From: Bacteroidales bacterium UBA4333
Lineage (GTDB): Bacteria > Bacteroidota > Bacteroidia > Bacteroidales > Paludibacteraceae
Length of the DNA: 64,000 nt
Assembly: GCA_002394335.1 (NCBI GenBank)
Contig: DGTP01000002.1
Coordinates: 62,001 to 126,000 of the forward strand
Direction of reading: 5' to 3'
Shown here: piece after piece, positions 34,548 to 43,820 of the stretch
Layout of the letters: the number at the start of each line of letters is the position of its first letter
Numbering within the stretch: the stretch's first letter is position 1
Position numbers and translations under genes: made by a program
The notes under the pieces: model-generated
What the model was told of the DNA's origin: nothing
Databases searched by the model: none
The model's input: only the letters and a program-made list of their open reading frames with translations

Positions 34548-36179
34548 ATGAAAAAGTATATTCTCCCCACAGTGACCGTTGTATGCCTGATAGTAGGGTT
34601 TATGGTAGGTCATGCGCTGAGCAATTCGGCGAATGCGCAACAGCGTTTTTTCATTCGTAACGGGCAGATCTATGCCCAGTCGTCATCCAAGATAGACCAG
34701 TTGCTTGACATGATGAAACAGGGATACGTGGATGAGGTGAACACCGACAGTATCACCGAAGATATCATGCGTGATATCATAGAGAAACTGGATCCCCACT
34801 CTGCTTATATCTCCAAGGAGGACTTAGAGATGGTGAACTCCGAGCTTTCGGCATCGTTCTCCGGTATCGGTGTGCAGTTCAGCATCCAGCAGGATACAGT
34901 ATCTATCATAGCGGTTATCCCCGGCGGTCCATGCGAAGGCGTAGGTATTCTGGCAGGAGACAAGATCGTGACGGTGGATGACTCGGTGTTCGTAGGCAAG
35001 AAGATCAACAACGAGAAAGTAATGCACACGCTGCGTGGCGAGAAGGGAACGAAGGTGAAATTGGGTATCAAGCGCGCCGGAGCAGCCAAGATGCTATACT
35101 ACACCGTGGTACGCGGCGATATTCCTGTAACTTCGGTAGATGCAAAATTCATCATTGAGCCGAAAGGCGGTGCCCAGAAGTCGAAAGGCAAGATCGGTTT
35201 TGTACGGGTGAACAAGTTTGCGGAGAACACGTATAAAGAGTTTATCACGGCACTGAGCGAGTTACGGGAACAAGGTGCCGAGAAATATATCATCGACCTG
35301 CGTGAGAACTCAGGCGGTTATATGGAACAAGCGATCAAGATGGCTAACGAGTTCCTGAGTCGCGGTGATCTGATTGTCTATGCAGAAGGAAGACAGTATC
35401 CGCGTTATGAAGCGGATGCCAATGGGTTGGGTCGTTTCCAGAACGTGCCGCTGGTAGTGCTGATAGACGACTTCTCGGCATCGGCGAGTGAGATCTTTGC
35501 AGGAGCGATGCAGGACAATGACCGTGCAGAGATCATCGGGCGTCGTTCCTTTGGCAAGGGTCTGGTCCAACAGCAGTTCCCGTTTGAGGACGGTTCGGCT
35601 GTGCGAATGACCGTAGCACGGTATTACACCCCTTCTGGCCGCTGCATCCAGAAGCCCTATACGATGGGCGAAGGTGAAGACTACCAGAAGTCTTTCTACG
35701 AGCGTTTTGAGCACGGCGAGCAGTATTCGGCAGACAGTATCAAGCAAGACACAACAGTCTATTACACCAAGAAAGGGCGTGTGGTACACGGAGGCGGCGG
35801 TATCATGCCGGATATTTTTGTGGGACGCGACACGGCCCTCTACACGCCATTTTCGAACGAAGCCATCAATCTGGCATACACTTATCAGTTTGCATACCAA
35901 TATACGGACGCCCACCGCAAGCAATTGAAGAAGATATCCGGTTGGCAAGAAATGGAGAAGGCTCTGAAAGAAGCGAACTGGTATCCAGAGTTTGTAAAGT
36001 TCTGCGAGAAGAAAGGCATGAAGCCTGAGGCAGCCCAAGTGGCTAAATCCAAGCCGATGTTAGAGCGGTTGGTGAACGCCTATATTGTCCGTAACATCTT
36101 GGGTGACAAGGGATTCTTCCCACTCTTGGAGCGTGACGACGAGACGACCACGAAAGCCGTAGAACGGCTGAGCCGTTAA
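34548..36179 (+). CDS. S41-family C-terminal processing peptidase (CtpA-like)
   Basis: 543 residues. One N-terminal signal/anchor helix (5-25). The N-terminal helical domain with DPHSAYIS is followed by a PDZ domain (about 95-190, FSGIGVQF, IPGGPCEGVGILAGDKI) and the protease core with the Ser-Lys dyad: Ser314 in FSASASEIFAG and Lys337 in SFGKGLVQQ. It cleaves C-termini of periplasmic proteins. In Bacteroidetes several paralogues exist and their substrates are unknown. It ends in overlap with the convergent AraC gene (4 bp). Confidence 0.94.
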   Translation: MKKYILPTVTVVCLIVGFMVGHALSNSANAQQRFFIRNGQIYAQSSSKIDQLLDMMKQGYVDEVNTDSITEDIMRDIIEKLDPHSAYISKEDLEMVNSELSASFSGIGVQFSIQQDTVSIIAVIPGGPCEGVGILAGDKIVTVDDSVFVGKKINNEKVMHTLRGEKGTKVKLGIKRAGAAKMLYYTVVRGDIPVTSVDAKFIIEPKGGAQKSKGKIGFVRVNKFAENTYKEFITALSELREQGAEKYIIDLRENSGGYMEQAIKMANEFLSRGDLIVYAEGRQYPRYEADANGLGRFQNVPLVVLIDDFSASASEIFAGAMQDNDRAEIIGRRSFGKGLVQQQFPFEDGSAVRMTVARYYTPSGRCIQKPYTMGEGEDYQKSFYERFEHGEQYSADSIKQDTTVYYTKKGRVVHGGGGIMPDIFVGRDTALYTPFSNEAINLAYTYQFAYQYTDAHRKQLKKISGWQEMEKALKEANWYPEFVKFCEKKGMKPEAAQVAKSKPMLERLVNAYIVRNILGDKGFFPLLERDDETTTKAVERLSR

Positions 36180-37081
36180 CGGAGCGAGAGGCGGAATGCT
36201 TTGGGACTAAGTCCTGTCTGGCGTTTGAAGAAGGTGCCGAAATGGGACTGGTTCTGAAAGCCAAGCTGGTCGGCTATCTCCTGGATGGAGAGGGTTGTGG
36301 TACAAAGGAGCGTTTGGGCGCGCTGGGTGAGGGCACGCTCGATACAGGCACTTGCGGTCATTCCGACAGTCTCTTTGACCGTGTTGGCGACATACCGGGT
36401 GGTGAGGCAGAGTTGCTCGGCATACCAATCGAGGTTGTGGTGGCGCTCGCAATGCTCGTCCACCAGTCGCATGAAACGGCCCGTGATCTCTTCGTTGCGG
36501 GACATGGTGGAGATATTCTGCTGCGGGAAATGGTTCAGTTCGGGTTCCGCCAGATAATAGAAGAACGAACGCACCAAATAAAGAGCCGCTTTGCGGTCTT
36601 TGTCGTCGAACACTTCGCGCATCAGATGGAAATACTGCTCCAAGCGTTCCATTCTTTTGGGGCTTATATTCCACACCGGATGGACGTAGATGTATGAGGT
36701 TGCGGCAAGGGGGAAGTCCAGATTCAGTTCCTGTATAAACTCCCGCGAAGCAGACAAAACCAACATTTCCACATAATTTTCCAGATTCTGCGGTTTCTCA
36801 ATCAGCAGTTCGGGCGTGACTAGGCAGCCTTGGTTGGCGGTCAGTTCATAGTTCGTATTGTTGATGTTTATCTGAAGAGAGCCGCCTTTGACAATCTGGA
36901 TGCAATAGGTAGGCGTGAAGTACTGGTCAGGGAGGATAAAGCGGCTGAAGCGCTCTTGCGTGGTAGCGATTTCCATGACCGCTATATCGTCCAGAGCGTG
37001 CTTGCCCGGAATAAAACTCATCCACTTGAAACCGGAGTAATCGGTCATTATATCTTTCTGGTCAAAGGTTGTTTTTGCCAT
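36176..37081 (-). CDS. AraC-family transcriptional regulator
   Basis: 301 residues from the ATG at 37081 (MAKTTFDQKD); a start at 37048 (MTDYSGFKW) is possible. The N-terminal cupin-like sensor domain (about 1-170) contains YCIQIVKGGSLQININNTNYEL. The C-terminal double helix-turn-helix (about 200-300) ends with SIQEIADQLGFQNQSHFGTF and RQTGLSPKAFR, the classical AraC signature. It has its own promoter at 37146-37176. Three copies of an attagaa-acaat word lie upstream (37128-37220) and may be its operator. The target genes are not evident; the GT4 gene is the divergent neighbour. Confidence 0.93.
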   Translation of the reverse strand: MAKTTFDQKDIMTDYSGFKWMSFIPGKHALDDIAVMEIATTQERFSRFILPDQYFTPTYCIQIVKGGSLQININNTNYELTANQGCLVTPELLIEKPQNLENYVEMLVLSASREFIQELNLDFPLAATSYIYVHPVWNISPKRMERLEQYFHLMREVFDDKDRKAALYLVRSFFYYLAEPELNHFPQQNISTMSRNEEITGRFMRLVDEHCERHHNLDWYAEQLCLTTRYVANTVKETVGMTASACIERALTQRAQTLLCTTTLSIQEIADQLGFQNQSHFGTFFKRQTGLSPKAFRLSLR

Positions 37082-37094
37082 ATTTTGAGGGGTC

Positions 37095-37119
37095 AAGGGT
37101 TATGGGTTACGGGTTACTG
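37095..37119. repeat. 7-nt tandem array upstream of the AraC gene (3 units)
   Basis: aagggtt, atgggtt, acgggtt, then actgg. Lies between the AraC start codon and its promoter. Confidence 0.8.
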
Positions 37120-37127
37120 GTGTACGG

Positions 37128-37220
37128 ATTAGAACAATTTTGGTGCAAAGATACAACAATTTCCTGACATGCACAAGCAGAATAGTAGAATTAGAACAAT
37201 ATTCGTATCAATTAGAATAA
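37128..37220. promoter_or_regulatory. Candidate AraC operator: three attagaacaat-like direct repeats
   Basis: attagaacaattt at 37128, attagaacaatatt at 37190 and attagaataa at 37211. They flank the minus-strand promoter. The remainder of the 389-bp AraC to GT4 intergenic (37082-37470) holds the array at 37095 and a weak plus-strand TAATTTTG box (37242-37249) lacking a good -33 element. Confidence 0.45.
37146..37176 (-). promoter_or_regulatory. Promoter of the AraC-family gene
   Basis: On the minus strand: TTG - 20 nt - TATCTTTG. Confidence 0.8.
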
Positions 37221-37470
37221 GGATATATAAAAATAATGTTGTAATTTTGCCGTCCCATTTTGGAAAAGCCAGAACTTTGGTTCGGTAATGCCCTGCATTC
37301 GGACCTCACAAACCCTCGGTAATGGATAACAAATGACTAAGAATATCCAAGAACAACTAACGTTGCATTTTTGAACAGAGCGTTCGAAAAATTGACTTTA
37401 TATGTTGTATGAGAGTGGCAGAAATGGCCATAACGACAGAACAAAAACAATACAGTTGAGATAATTGAAT

Positions 37471-38739
37471 ATGAAAATCTTATTTGTAATTGACAGTTTC
37501 TACACGACGAACAACGGAACAAGTATCAGTGCCCAGCGCTATGCAGGAGAATTGCGTAAAAGAGGGCACGAAGTACGTGTGCTGTGCTGGGACACGCCAA
37601 GTGACCAAGGGACTAAGGACCAGGAACCAAGTACGAAGGAGAACAATCTGACGGATGGGGATTTTACAACAGAGAAGTTCCGTATTCCGGTGTTCCAACC
37701 ACTGTGTGACAAGCATGATTTCAGTTTTGCGTATAATGACAAAGAGATTGTTCATGAAGCGTGCGACTGGGCGGACATAGTGCATATTTTCGTGCCGTTC
37801 GGGATAGGAATAGAGGCGGTGAACTACTGCAACGAGAAAGGCAAACCCGTGACCGCCGCTTTTCATGTGCAGCCGGAGAACATGACTTCGTCGGTGAACA
37901 TGGGCAAGGTGGAATGGTTCAACGAACTATTCTACAAGACCTTCCGCCAAGAAGTTTATAATCGCGTGCGTCACGTGCACGTACCTTCTAAATTTATGGG
38001 TGACATGATCGCCGAACGCGGTTACACGGCGAAGATCCATGCTATCAGCAACGGTATCCAGAGCGAGTTTTTAGAGGCGGGAAAGGAGTTTATCGATCAC
38101 GGGCGTCCCGCAAAGAGTGCAGAGTTGGAAGGAAAAATAGTGATTACGATGGTCGGACGTCTGTCCGGCGAGAAGCGTCAAGACGTGCTCATCAATGCGG
38201 TGCCATATAGCAAGTACGCCGACAAGATACAATTGGTGTTTGCAGGGAAGGGTCCGAAATACGACGAATATGTTGCGCTGGGCGAGAAGTTGCCGAACAA
38301 GCCGATGTTCCTGTATCTGAGCAAAGAAGAGTTGATTCACCACCTCGGAATGACCGATTTGTATGTGCATGCAAGCGACATGGAGAGTGAGGCGATCAGT
38401 TGCATTGAAGCGTTCGCAACGGGTCTGGTGCCGGTAATAGCGAATAGTGAGGTGAGTGCTACGCCTCAGTTTGCGCTGGACGGGCGGAGTTTGTTTACTC
38501 CGGGCAATCCGAAAGACCTTGCACGCGCCATAGACTACTGGCTTGATCATCCCAACGAGCGGAAATACATCGGCGAATTGTACTACCAATCCGCCAAACG
38601 CTACACCTTGGAGAACTCGGTGACACAGTTCGAAGAGATGTTACAAGAAGAGATTGAAGATTGCGCAAAAGAGCAGGAAAAGAAGAATGAAAAAACGGTT
38701 GCACATCATAGTATTCGTCTGCCTCTCTTTATGTGGTAA
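37471..38739 (+). CDS. GT4-family glycosyltransferase
   Basis: 422 residues from the ATG at 37471 (MKILFVIDSFYTTNNGTSIS). GT-B fold: the N-terminal acceptor domain, then MVGRLSGEKRQDVLINAV (about 225) and the C-terminal nucleotide-sugar domain with HASDMESEAISCIEAFATGLVPVI (given as the E-x7-E part ESEAISCIEA). It resembles glucosyl/galactosyl-diacylglycerol or capsule-type GT4 enzymes, and the acceptor is unknown. A 7-nt array (37601-37640) adds SDQGTKDQEPSTKENN near residue 45. The 3' 53 bases overlap the next gene, whose start lies within this frame. Confidence 0.88.
   Translation: MKILFVIDSFYTTNNGTSISAQRYAGELRKRGHEVRVLCWDTPSDQGTKDQEPSTKENNLTDGDFTTEKFRIPVFQPLCDKHDFSFAYNDKEIVHEACDWADIVHIFVPFGIGIEAVNYCNEKGKPVTAAFHVQPENMTSSVNMGKVEWFNELFYKTFRQEVYNRVRHVHVPSKFMGDMIAERGYTAKIHAISNGIQSEFLEAGKEFIDHGRPAKSAELEGKIVITMVGRLSGEKRQDVLINAVPYSKYADKIQLVFAGKGPKYDEYVALGEKLPNKPMFLYLSKEELIHHLGMTDLYVHASDMESEAISCIEAFATGLVPVIANSEVSATPQFALDGRSLFTPGNPKDLARAIDYWLDHPNERKYIGELYYQSAKRYTLENSVTQFEEMLQEEIEDCAKEQEKKNEKTVAHHSIRLPLFMW
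37601..37640 (+). repeat. 7-nt period array in a GT4 gene (accaagg / aaggact words)
   Basis: gtgacca, agggact, aaggacc, aggaacc, aagtacg, aagga. Reverse complement of the words at 16876-16942. Confidence 0.7.
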
Positions 38740-39052
38740 TGCGGCGTACGCCTCAGCACCGAAAACGCCCGATTGGTCAGAGCGGTTTGTGTTGCGCCCT
38801 GTCCGAGTGGACAAAGGTCTGTTCGGCGGTCCGGTGGGCAAAGGAAGGATGTACCTTGACATCAACCTGCCAGCTATCACCCCCAACCTGCTGATCGATG
38901 TGGGGATGGGTATGTCGCATATACACGGCGTAGTGGGGAAGGCTCCCAGATGGTTTGCCATGTTCAGCCCGACCGCATGCCCGTACAACGAACTGATGTG
39001 CGCTCCCAAGAGCAATTCAACAATCATGATTACATTCAGAACCTATTTTTAA
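38687..39052 (+). CDS. Small exported protein
   Basis: 121 residues from the ATG at 38687 (MKKRLHIIVFVCLSLCGNAAYA), which has a clear signal peptide with cleavage near residue 22. It overlaps the end of the GT4 gene by 53 bases. The mature part contains YLDINLPAITPNLLIDVGMG and ends in MITFRTYF; a terminal aromatic is usual for outer-membrane beta-barrel strands. It may be a truncated or very small barrel. No family recognised. The following PCMD-protein gene starts 1 base after the stop. Confidence 0.6.
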   Translation: MKKRLHIIVFVCLSLCGNAAYASAPKTPDWSERFVLRPVRVDKGLFGGPVGKGRMYLDINLPAITPNLLIDVGMGMSHIHGVVGKAPRWFAMFSPTACPYNELMCAPKSNSTIMITFRTYF

Positions 39053-39053
39053 T

Positions 39054-39974
39054 ATGGACAAGAACAAATTACATAACCACCAGATGATCTATATCATCAT
39101 CACTTTTGCCATCATCACCATGCTGTTTTCAGGAATAGAAGTGTTGGCAGGTGAGCGTGTAGAGATGTTCCCCGGCGGAGATTTCGACCACTGGAACAAG
39201 AAAGAGATCAAAGAGTCGCGTCTGATAGGCGGCAAAGTGAAGACGCTGTATAAGATCAACGGCGGTCAATGGAGCAGCAGCAATGCCCACGCGAAGGCTT
39301 TCGGAATTGACAAAGTGTCGATTTCCACCACTCCTGAGAAGCGTGGTGAGGGTTATTGCTGCCGAATGGAAACGACCTTGGAGATCGTGACGGCTATAGG
39401 TATCGACTTGAAGGCGCTGGCTACGGGTTCGGTATATACAGGCAAGCTGCTGGACATAGTAGGTATGAAACAGAGCAGCGATCCCAACTCCGCCATTGAC
39501 ATGGGTGTTCCTTTCACCAAAAAGCCCAAAGCACTCATGCTTGATTACAAGGCTCTGATCCAACCAAACGGACAGATTGTATTCGCCAATGCCGGCACGA
39601 AGGTAAAGAACGTGGCAGGCAGAGACAAAGGGCAGATCTCCCTTATCTTACAACACCGCTGGGAAAAGGACGGACATATCTACGCTTACCGGGTAGGTTC
39701 GGCACACGAGTATATAGAAAGCAGTACGAACGGCTGGGTGAATAATCACCGTTTGCCGATCCACTATGGCCAGTACGGTTCGCTGTCGTCAAAGCGGCAC
39801 AAGGCGAAGAACAGTGCCGGCAAGATGGTGTATGTAGAGGAAGTGGGGTTCAGAGGCGACATCCAACCGACACACATCATCATACAGATTTCGGCAGGGT
39901 GCCAGCAGCCGTTCACAGGTTGTCCGGGGAACATTATGTGGTGTGACAATATCCGTCTGGTGTATGATGAATAA
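39054..39974 (+). CDS. PCMD-domain (putative carbohydrate metabolism) secreted protein
   Basis: 306 residues. N-terminal signal or anchor helix (about 11-33, IYIIITFAIITMLFSGIEVL). The PCMD-like domain is recognised from TTLEIVTAIGIDLKALATGSVYTGKL, cited here only as its core LKALATGSVYTGKL, plus VPFTKKPKALMLDYKALI and a C-terminal GNIMWCDNIRLVYDE. In Bacteroidetes these domains occur in secreted or lipoprotein glycan-associated proteins (function unproven). The neighbours are a small exported protein and a CE1-type esterase, so the three genes probably form an envelope or secreted operon. Confidence 0.82.
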   Translation: MDKNKLHNHQMIYIIITFAIITMLFSGIEVLAGERVEMFPGGDFDHWNKKEIKESRLIGGKVKTLYKINGGQWSSSNAHAKAFGIDKVSISTTPEKRGEGYCCRMETTLEIVTAIGIDLKALATGSVYTGKLLDIVGMKQSSDPNSAIDMGVPFTKKPKALMLDYKALIQPNGQIVFANAGTKVKNVAGRDKGQISLILQHRWEKDGHIYAYRVGSAHEYIESSTNGWVNNHRLPIHYGQYGSLSSKRHKAKNSAGKMVYVEEVGFRGDIQPTHIIIQISAGCQQPFTGCPGNIMWCDNIRLVYDE

Positions 39975-41094
39975 GGTGCTTGTAGTACTTTTGGCATTGT
40001 TGTCCTGTGTGAGCCGGACGGTTGCACAAGAGGTGTCGGTGGTAGTCAATGAGGACAAAACGGTCAGCCTGAGTTATTACGGCAAGGCGCGAAAGGTTCG
40101 TGTACAGAGCGACTTCTACTACGACAAGGACAGCACGCGGTATAGCGACCGCACGCACCGGCTGAAGATGAAACGTGACAGCGACGGCGTGTTCCGGGTT
40201 ACGACTCCTCCGATAGCGCCGGAGTGCTATACGTATTGTTTCCGGGTGAACGGCAAGCGTGTGCCGGATCCTCTTAACAGCGACACGGCGTGGCAGATGC
40301 TCCACAAATGGAATATTGTCACTGTAGGCGGCACCCCGCAAGCAGACTTGTATCTAAAGCCCAAGAGGCACGGAAGGGTTGTGTCATCATCGTGGCGGAG
40401 TCCGGGAGAGGCTCTCTCACGCCGCGTGCGGGTTTATCTTCCGGCGGGGTATGAGGATTCCGCTACTCACAAACAGGATCCGGTCTATCCTGTTCTCTAT
40501 CTGATACACGGTATAAACGGCTATGAAGGCAGTTGGAGCGAACGCGGCAGGGCGATAGAAATCATGGAAAATCTGGCGGCACAAGGGCGTTGCAAGCCGA
40601 TGATTATTGTAATGCCGGATGTCAACGTCGGCGTGCATGAAGACCGTCCGAGCCACCACACGCTATGGAACAACATCGTCAACTACCCCCGTCTATGCCG
40701 TCACCATGATATAGAAAAAGGCATTGCGGAGCTGGTGAAGATGATAGACAGTTGCTATCACGTGAGCGGAGAACGGTATATCGCCGGTTTCTCGGACGGG
40801 GCACGGATAGCAGCCAATACGGCTATCCTACTGCCGGGGTATTTCTCTGCGGTGGGTCTCTTCTCGCCAGTGGTACACAAAGAGCAGGCGGCGTTAGGAG
40901 AGTTGGAGGAGGTTCCGGCAATCAGCATCTACATCGGCAAGAAGGATATGTTTTACGGCAATGCCAAACGCTTTGACAAGCGTCTGAACAAACAGCAGAC
41001 CGCCCATCGCTATGTAGTAACGACAGGCGGTCATACTTGGCGGAACTGGCGGATTTATCTCTCGGAGTTCCTATGCAGTCTTACAACGCCTTGA
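39964..41094 (+). CDS. CE1-type esterase with N-terminal immunoglobulin-like (CBM48-type) domain
   Basis: 376 residues from the ATG at 39964; the ATG at 39967 is equally possible. Both overlap the PCMD gene stop. Signal peptide (VLVVLLALLSCVSRTVAQ). An E-set/CBM48-like domain (about 25-135) has the YTYCFRVNGKRVPDPLN element usual before CE1 esterases. The alpha/beta hydrolase domain contains LYLIHGINGYEGSW, nucleophile Ser277 in IAGFSDGARI and catalytic His357 in TTGGHTWRNW. Enzymes of this layout release ferulate or acetyl groups from plant glycans, or hydrolyse siderophore esters; the substrate here is not determined. The 3' end overlaps convergent pepD by 14 bp. Confidence 0.9.
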   Translation: MMNKVLVVLLALLSCVSRTVAQEVSVVVNEDKTVSLSYYGKARKVRVQSDFYYDKDSTRYSDRTHRLKMKRDSDGVFRVTTPPIAPECYTYCFRVNGKRVPDPLNSDTAWQMLHKWNIVTVGGTPQADLYLKPKRHGRVVSSSWRSPGEALSRRVRVYLPAGYEDSATHKQDPVYPVLYLIHGINGYEGSWSERGRAIEIMENLAAQGRCKPMIIVMPDVNVGVHEDRPSHHTLWNNIVNYPRLCRHHDIEKGIAELVKMIDSCYHVSGERYIAGFSDGARIAANTAILLPGYFSAVGLFSPVVHKEQAALGELEEVPAISIYIGKKDMFYGNAKRFDKRLNKQQTAHRYVVTTGGHTWRNWRIYLSEFLCSLTTP

Positions 41095-42568
41095 GGGCTG
41101 CAAGAACGAATTGGTAGAACTTCTGAACGGTAGCGATATTCACGCGCTCGTCCGGGCTATGCGGATGCTCGATGGTAGGTCCGAAAGAGATCATCTCCAT
41201 ATTCGGGTAGTTGCGACCGATGATACCGCACTCCAGTCCTGCATGAATGATAACCACGCGAGGCTCGGAACCGAACTGCTGCTGATAGGTTTCCTTCAGT
41301 GTATGGAGCAGTTGGCTTTTGAGGTTGGGTTTCCATCCGGGGTACGAGCCGGAGAAGGTGACCTCCGCTCCTGCCAATGAGAAGGCAGACTGGATCACAG
41401 ATTGTAGTTCCTCTTTGCGGCTCTCCACCGACGAACGGGTGAGACAGCAAACCTCAATGACATTTACCTTTTTGTCATTTACCATTTTTTCATTGGTAGA
41501 GATCATCGCAAGATTGTTGCTGGTCTCCACTATATCCGGTTGTTCGGGAATGACGCGATAAACGCCGTGCGGACAAAGGGTGACAGCATGAATAAGGAAA
41601 TCCTGCACGTCTTCCGGAATCTCCTGCTGCGGGCAGTCCACTTCTTCAGCTGTCAGTCTGAGTTCAGTCTCAACGCCCTCGTACTCAGCAAGGAAGAGGT
41701 CTTCGAAGCGCGCCACGAGATCGGTGACGTCATCATAACTATCCTTCGGAATAGTGATGACCGCGGATGCCTCACGCGGAATGGCGTTGCGTAGCGATCC
41801 TCCCTCAACACAAGCGAGACGTGCCTCATAGTTGGTGACAGCCTCTTTGAGTACCCGGAAGAGCAGTTTGATGGCATTGGCTCTCTGCAGATGAATATCG
41901 CAGCCGGAGTGTCCTCCCTTGCAGCCTTTGACAGCGATGCGGAGGGCTATATCCCCTTCTTCGGTCTCTACGGGTTCGTACTCGAATACAGCCGTGGTAT
42001 CCACTCCGCCGGCACAACCGACATATAGTTCGCCTTCGGTCTCGGAGTCGAGGTTGAGCAGGTATTTGCCCTGGAGCCATCCTCCCTTGAGGTCGAATGC
42101 TCCGTACATACCGGTTTCTTCATCCACGGTGAAGAGTGCTTCGAGAGGCGGATGCACCACCGATTTGTCGGCAAGGATAGCCATCGCCGTAGCCACGCCT
42201 ATTCCATTGTCAGCACCAAGGGTAGTGCCGTTCGCCGTAACCCACTCGTTGTTCTCTTCCACGTAAGCTTCGATGGGGTCTTTCTCAAAATCGAAGGTTT
42301 TGTCGCTGTTCTTCTGGGGAACCATATCCATATGTCCCTGCAGGATAATTCCCGGATGGTTCTCCATCCCCGGCGAAGCGGGTTTGCGGATAAGCACATT
42401 GCCGATCTCGTCCTGAAGAGTCTCCAGGCCGAGCGACTTGCCGTAGTTGACCAGAAATTCTGCTATCTCTTTGCGTTTGCCGCTTGGACGCGGGATTTGC
42501 GTCAGGCTGTAGAAACTTTCCCACAGTCCCTTAGGTTCAAGACCATTAAGCATTTTGTCTGTTGCCAT
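41081..42568 (-). CDS. pepD: Aminoacyl-histidine dipeptidase (PepD, M20 family), copy 1
   Basis: 495 residues. The M20 di-zinc core is visible: HMDMVPQK (about residue 80), the GADNGIGVA aspartate, the EETGMYGAFDL catalytic glutamates, LNLDSETEGE, and the C-terminal HAGLECGI histidine. It hydrolyses Xaa-His and other dipeptides in the cytoplasm. It lies 20 bases downstream of the asparaginase gene on the same strand and probably shares its promoter. A 7/8-nt array (41458-41496) adds NEKMVNDKKVN inside the second half. A second PepD is encoded at 60539-62026. Confidence 0.94.
   Translation of the reverse strand: MATDKMLNGLEPKGLWESFYSLTQIPRPSGKRKEIAEFLVNYGKSLGLETLQDEIGNVLIRKPASPGMENHPGIILQGHMDMVPQKNSDKTFDFEKDPIEAYVEENNEWVTANGTTLGADNGIGVATAMAILADKSVVHPPLEALFTVDEETGMYGAFDLKGGWLQGKYLLNLDSETEGELYVGCAGGVDTTAVFEYEPVETEEGDIALRIAVKGCKGGHSGCDIHLQRANAIKLLFRVLKEAVTNYEARLACVEGGSLRNAIPREASAVITIPKDSYDDVTDLVARFEDLFLAEYEGVETELRLTAEEVDCPQQEIPEDVQDFLIHAVTLCPHGVYRVIPEQPDIVETSNNLAMISTNEKMVNDKKVNVIEVCCLTRSSVESRKEELQSVIQSAFSLAGAEVTFSGSYPGWKPNLKSQLLHTLKETYQQQFGSEPRVVIIHAGLECGIIGRNYPNMEMISFGPTIEHPHSPDERVNIATVQKFYQFVLAALKAL
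41458..41496 (-). repeat. 7/8-nt array in pepD copy 1 (aaatggt/aaatgac words)
   Basis: On the minus strand: aatgaaaa, aatggta, aatgacaa, aaaggta, aatg. Same word family as 1884, 60529 and 61121. Confidence 0.7.
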
Positions 42569-42588
42569 ATTATATATAGTTTTATAAG

Positions 42589-43614
42589 TTAATCAAGTGT
42601 CATCTCTCCGCAGAGGTTCTGCTGGAGAAGGGTTTTGACTTTCTCCGTGTCGTCTCCGCACTCTCCGAAGAGGTACATCAACTTGGTGACCAGAGCCTCG
42701 GTGGTGATGTCATATCCTGAGAGCACCCCTGCCTGCATAAGCCCCACGGAAGTCTCATAGCGTCCCATCTCTACCGAGCCGGTGCTACACTGTGTCTTGC
42801 TGACGATAACTATCCCCCGTTGTACTGCATCCGCCAGCAGTCGGGTAAGCCATTCGGCAGTGGGTGCATTGCCCGATCCGAAAGTCTCCAAGGCAACTCC
42901 GCGTAATCCCGGCGTAGCCAGAACACTTCGTACGACAGGTTCGGTAATACCCGGAAAAAGTTTGATAAGCGCCACGTTGGTGTCGCACTCGACATGCAAA
43001 ACAAGCGGCATCTTAGGGTCGCTGTAGTGAACCAGATGCGGCTGATAGGTGATATGCACACCGGCTTTGGCAAGCGGTGGATAGTTGTAACTGTTAAAAG
43101 CGGAGAAATGCTCTGCATTACGCTTCGTGGTACGATTGCCCCGGAAGAGCCTATCCTCAAAATAGATGGTTACTTCGGGTACGATAGACTCGCCTTCCTC
43201 GTCCTTGGCGCCAGCAATCTCAATCGCCGTCAGGAGGTTTTCCTTAGCATCCGAACGAAGGACACCGACGGGAATCTGGCTACCGGTGAAGACCACGGGT
43301 TTCTGGAGGTTCTCAAGCATGAAACTCAGTGCCGAAGCGGAATAGGACATCGTGTCTGTGCCATGGGCGATAACAAAGCCGTCATACGCATCGTAATGGT
43401 CATAGACGATAGTAGCCATCTTCGCCCAGCACTCGGGGTTTACATCCGATGAATCAAGCAACGGGGCAAAAGCAATGATATCCACATCGACATCGTTTAA
43501 TTCAGGAACAGAATTACGAAATGTCCTCTCATCTGCAGGGCGCAAAGCACCGGTTCGGGAATCCTGAACCATAGAGATAGTACCTCCTGTAAGCAATAAT
43601 AAGACCTTGCTCAT
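42589..43614 (-). CDS. ansA: L-asparaginase, type I
   Basis: 341 residues from the ATG at 43614 (MSKVLLLLTGGTISMV); the longer frame runs through the promoter. TGGTI carries the nucleophilic threonine, and AHGTDTMSYSASAL and VFTGSQIPVGVLRSDAKENL hold the second active-site Thr/Asp/Lys set. No signal peptide, so a cytoplasmic type I enzyme converting asparagine to aspartate and ammonia. The promoter at 43636-43667 is divergent from rpsP. pepD follows after 20 bases, suggesting an amino-acid/peptide catabolic operon. Confidence 0.95.
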   Translation of the reverse strand: MSKVLLLLTGGTISMVQDSRTGALRPADERTFRNSVPELNDVDVDIIAFAPLLDSSDVNPECWAKMATIVYDHYDAYDGFVIAHGTDTMSYSASALSFMLENLQKPVVFTGSQIPVGVLRSDAKENLLTAIEIAGAKDEEGESIVPEVTIYFEDRLFRGNRTTKRNAEHFSAFNSYNYPPLAKAGVHITYQPHLVHYSDPKMPLVLHVECDTNVALIKLFPGITEPVVRSVLATPGLRGVALETFGSGNAPTAEWLTRLLADAVQRGIVIVSKTQCSTGSVEMGRYETSVGLMQAGVLSGYDITTEALVTKLMYLFGECGDDTEKVKTLLQQNLCGEMTLD

Positions 43615-43635
43615 AATTGTAGGCTTTTGTGAGTG

Positions 43636-43667
43636 CAAAATTACGTATTTTTTTTGGAACTTGCAAA
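43636..43667 (-). promoter_or_regulatory. Promoter of the asparaginase-pepD operon
   Basis: On the minus strand: TTTG - 20 nt - TAATTTTG, ending about 22 nt upstream of the ATG. Confidence 0.82.
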
Positions 43668-43703
43668 TATTTATAGGAATTTTTGTACAAAAAGAGAAAA
43701 AAA

Positions 43704-43735
43704 TTTGCGCATGTGAAAAAAAAGTCGTACCTTTG
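43704..43735 (+). promoter_or_regulatory. rpsP promoter
   Basis: TTTG at 43704, 20 nt, TACCTTTG at 43728-43735. The leader (about 80 nt) has a small gcttttt / aaaaagc stem near its 5' end. Confidence 0.85.
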
Positions 43736-43820
43736 CGCGCTTTTTCGAGTAAAAAGCAAGTCATTATTATTAACCCGGGCAGGAACTCGCGCAGTTCAAC
43801 GCCCACAAAACAAAGATTAA

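Noticed and set aside
37222..37249. Plus-strand promoter for the GT4 gene at TAATTTTG 37242
   Set aside because: No TTG or TTTG lies 19-21 nt upstream, and the start codon is more than 200 nt away; evidence too weak.
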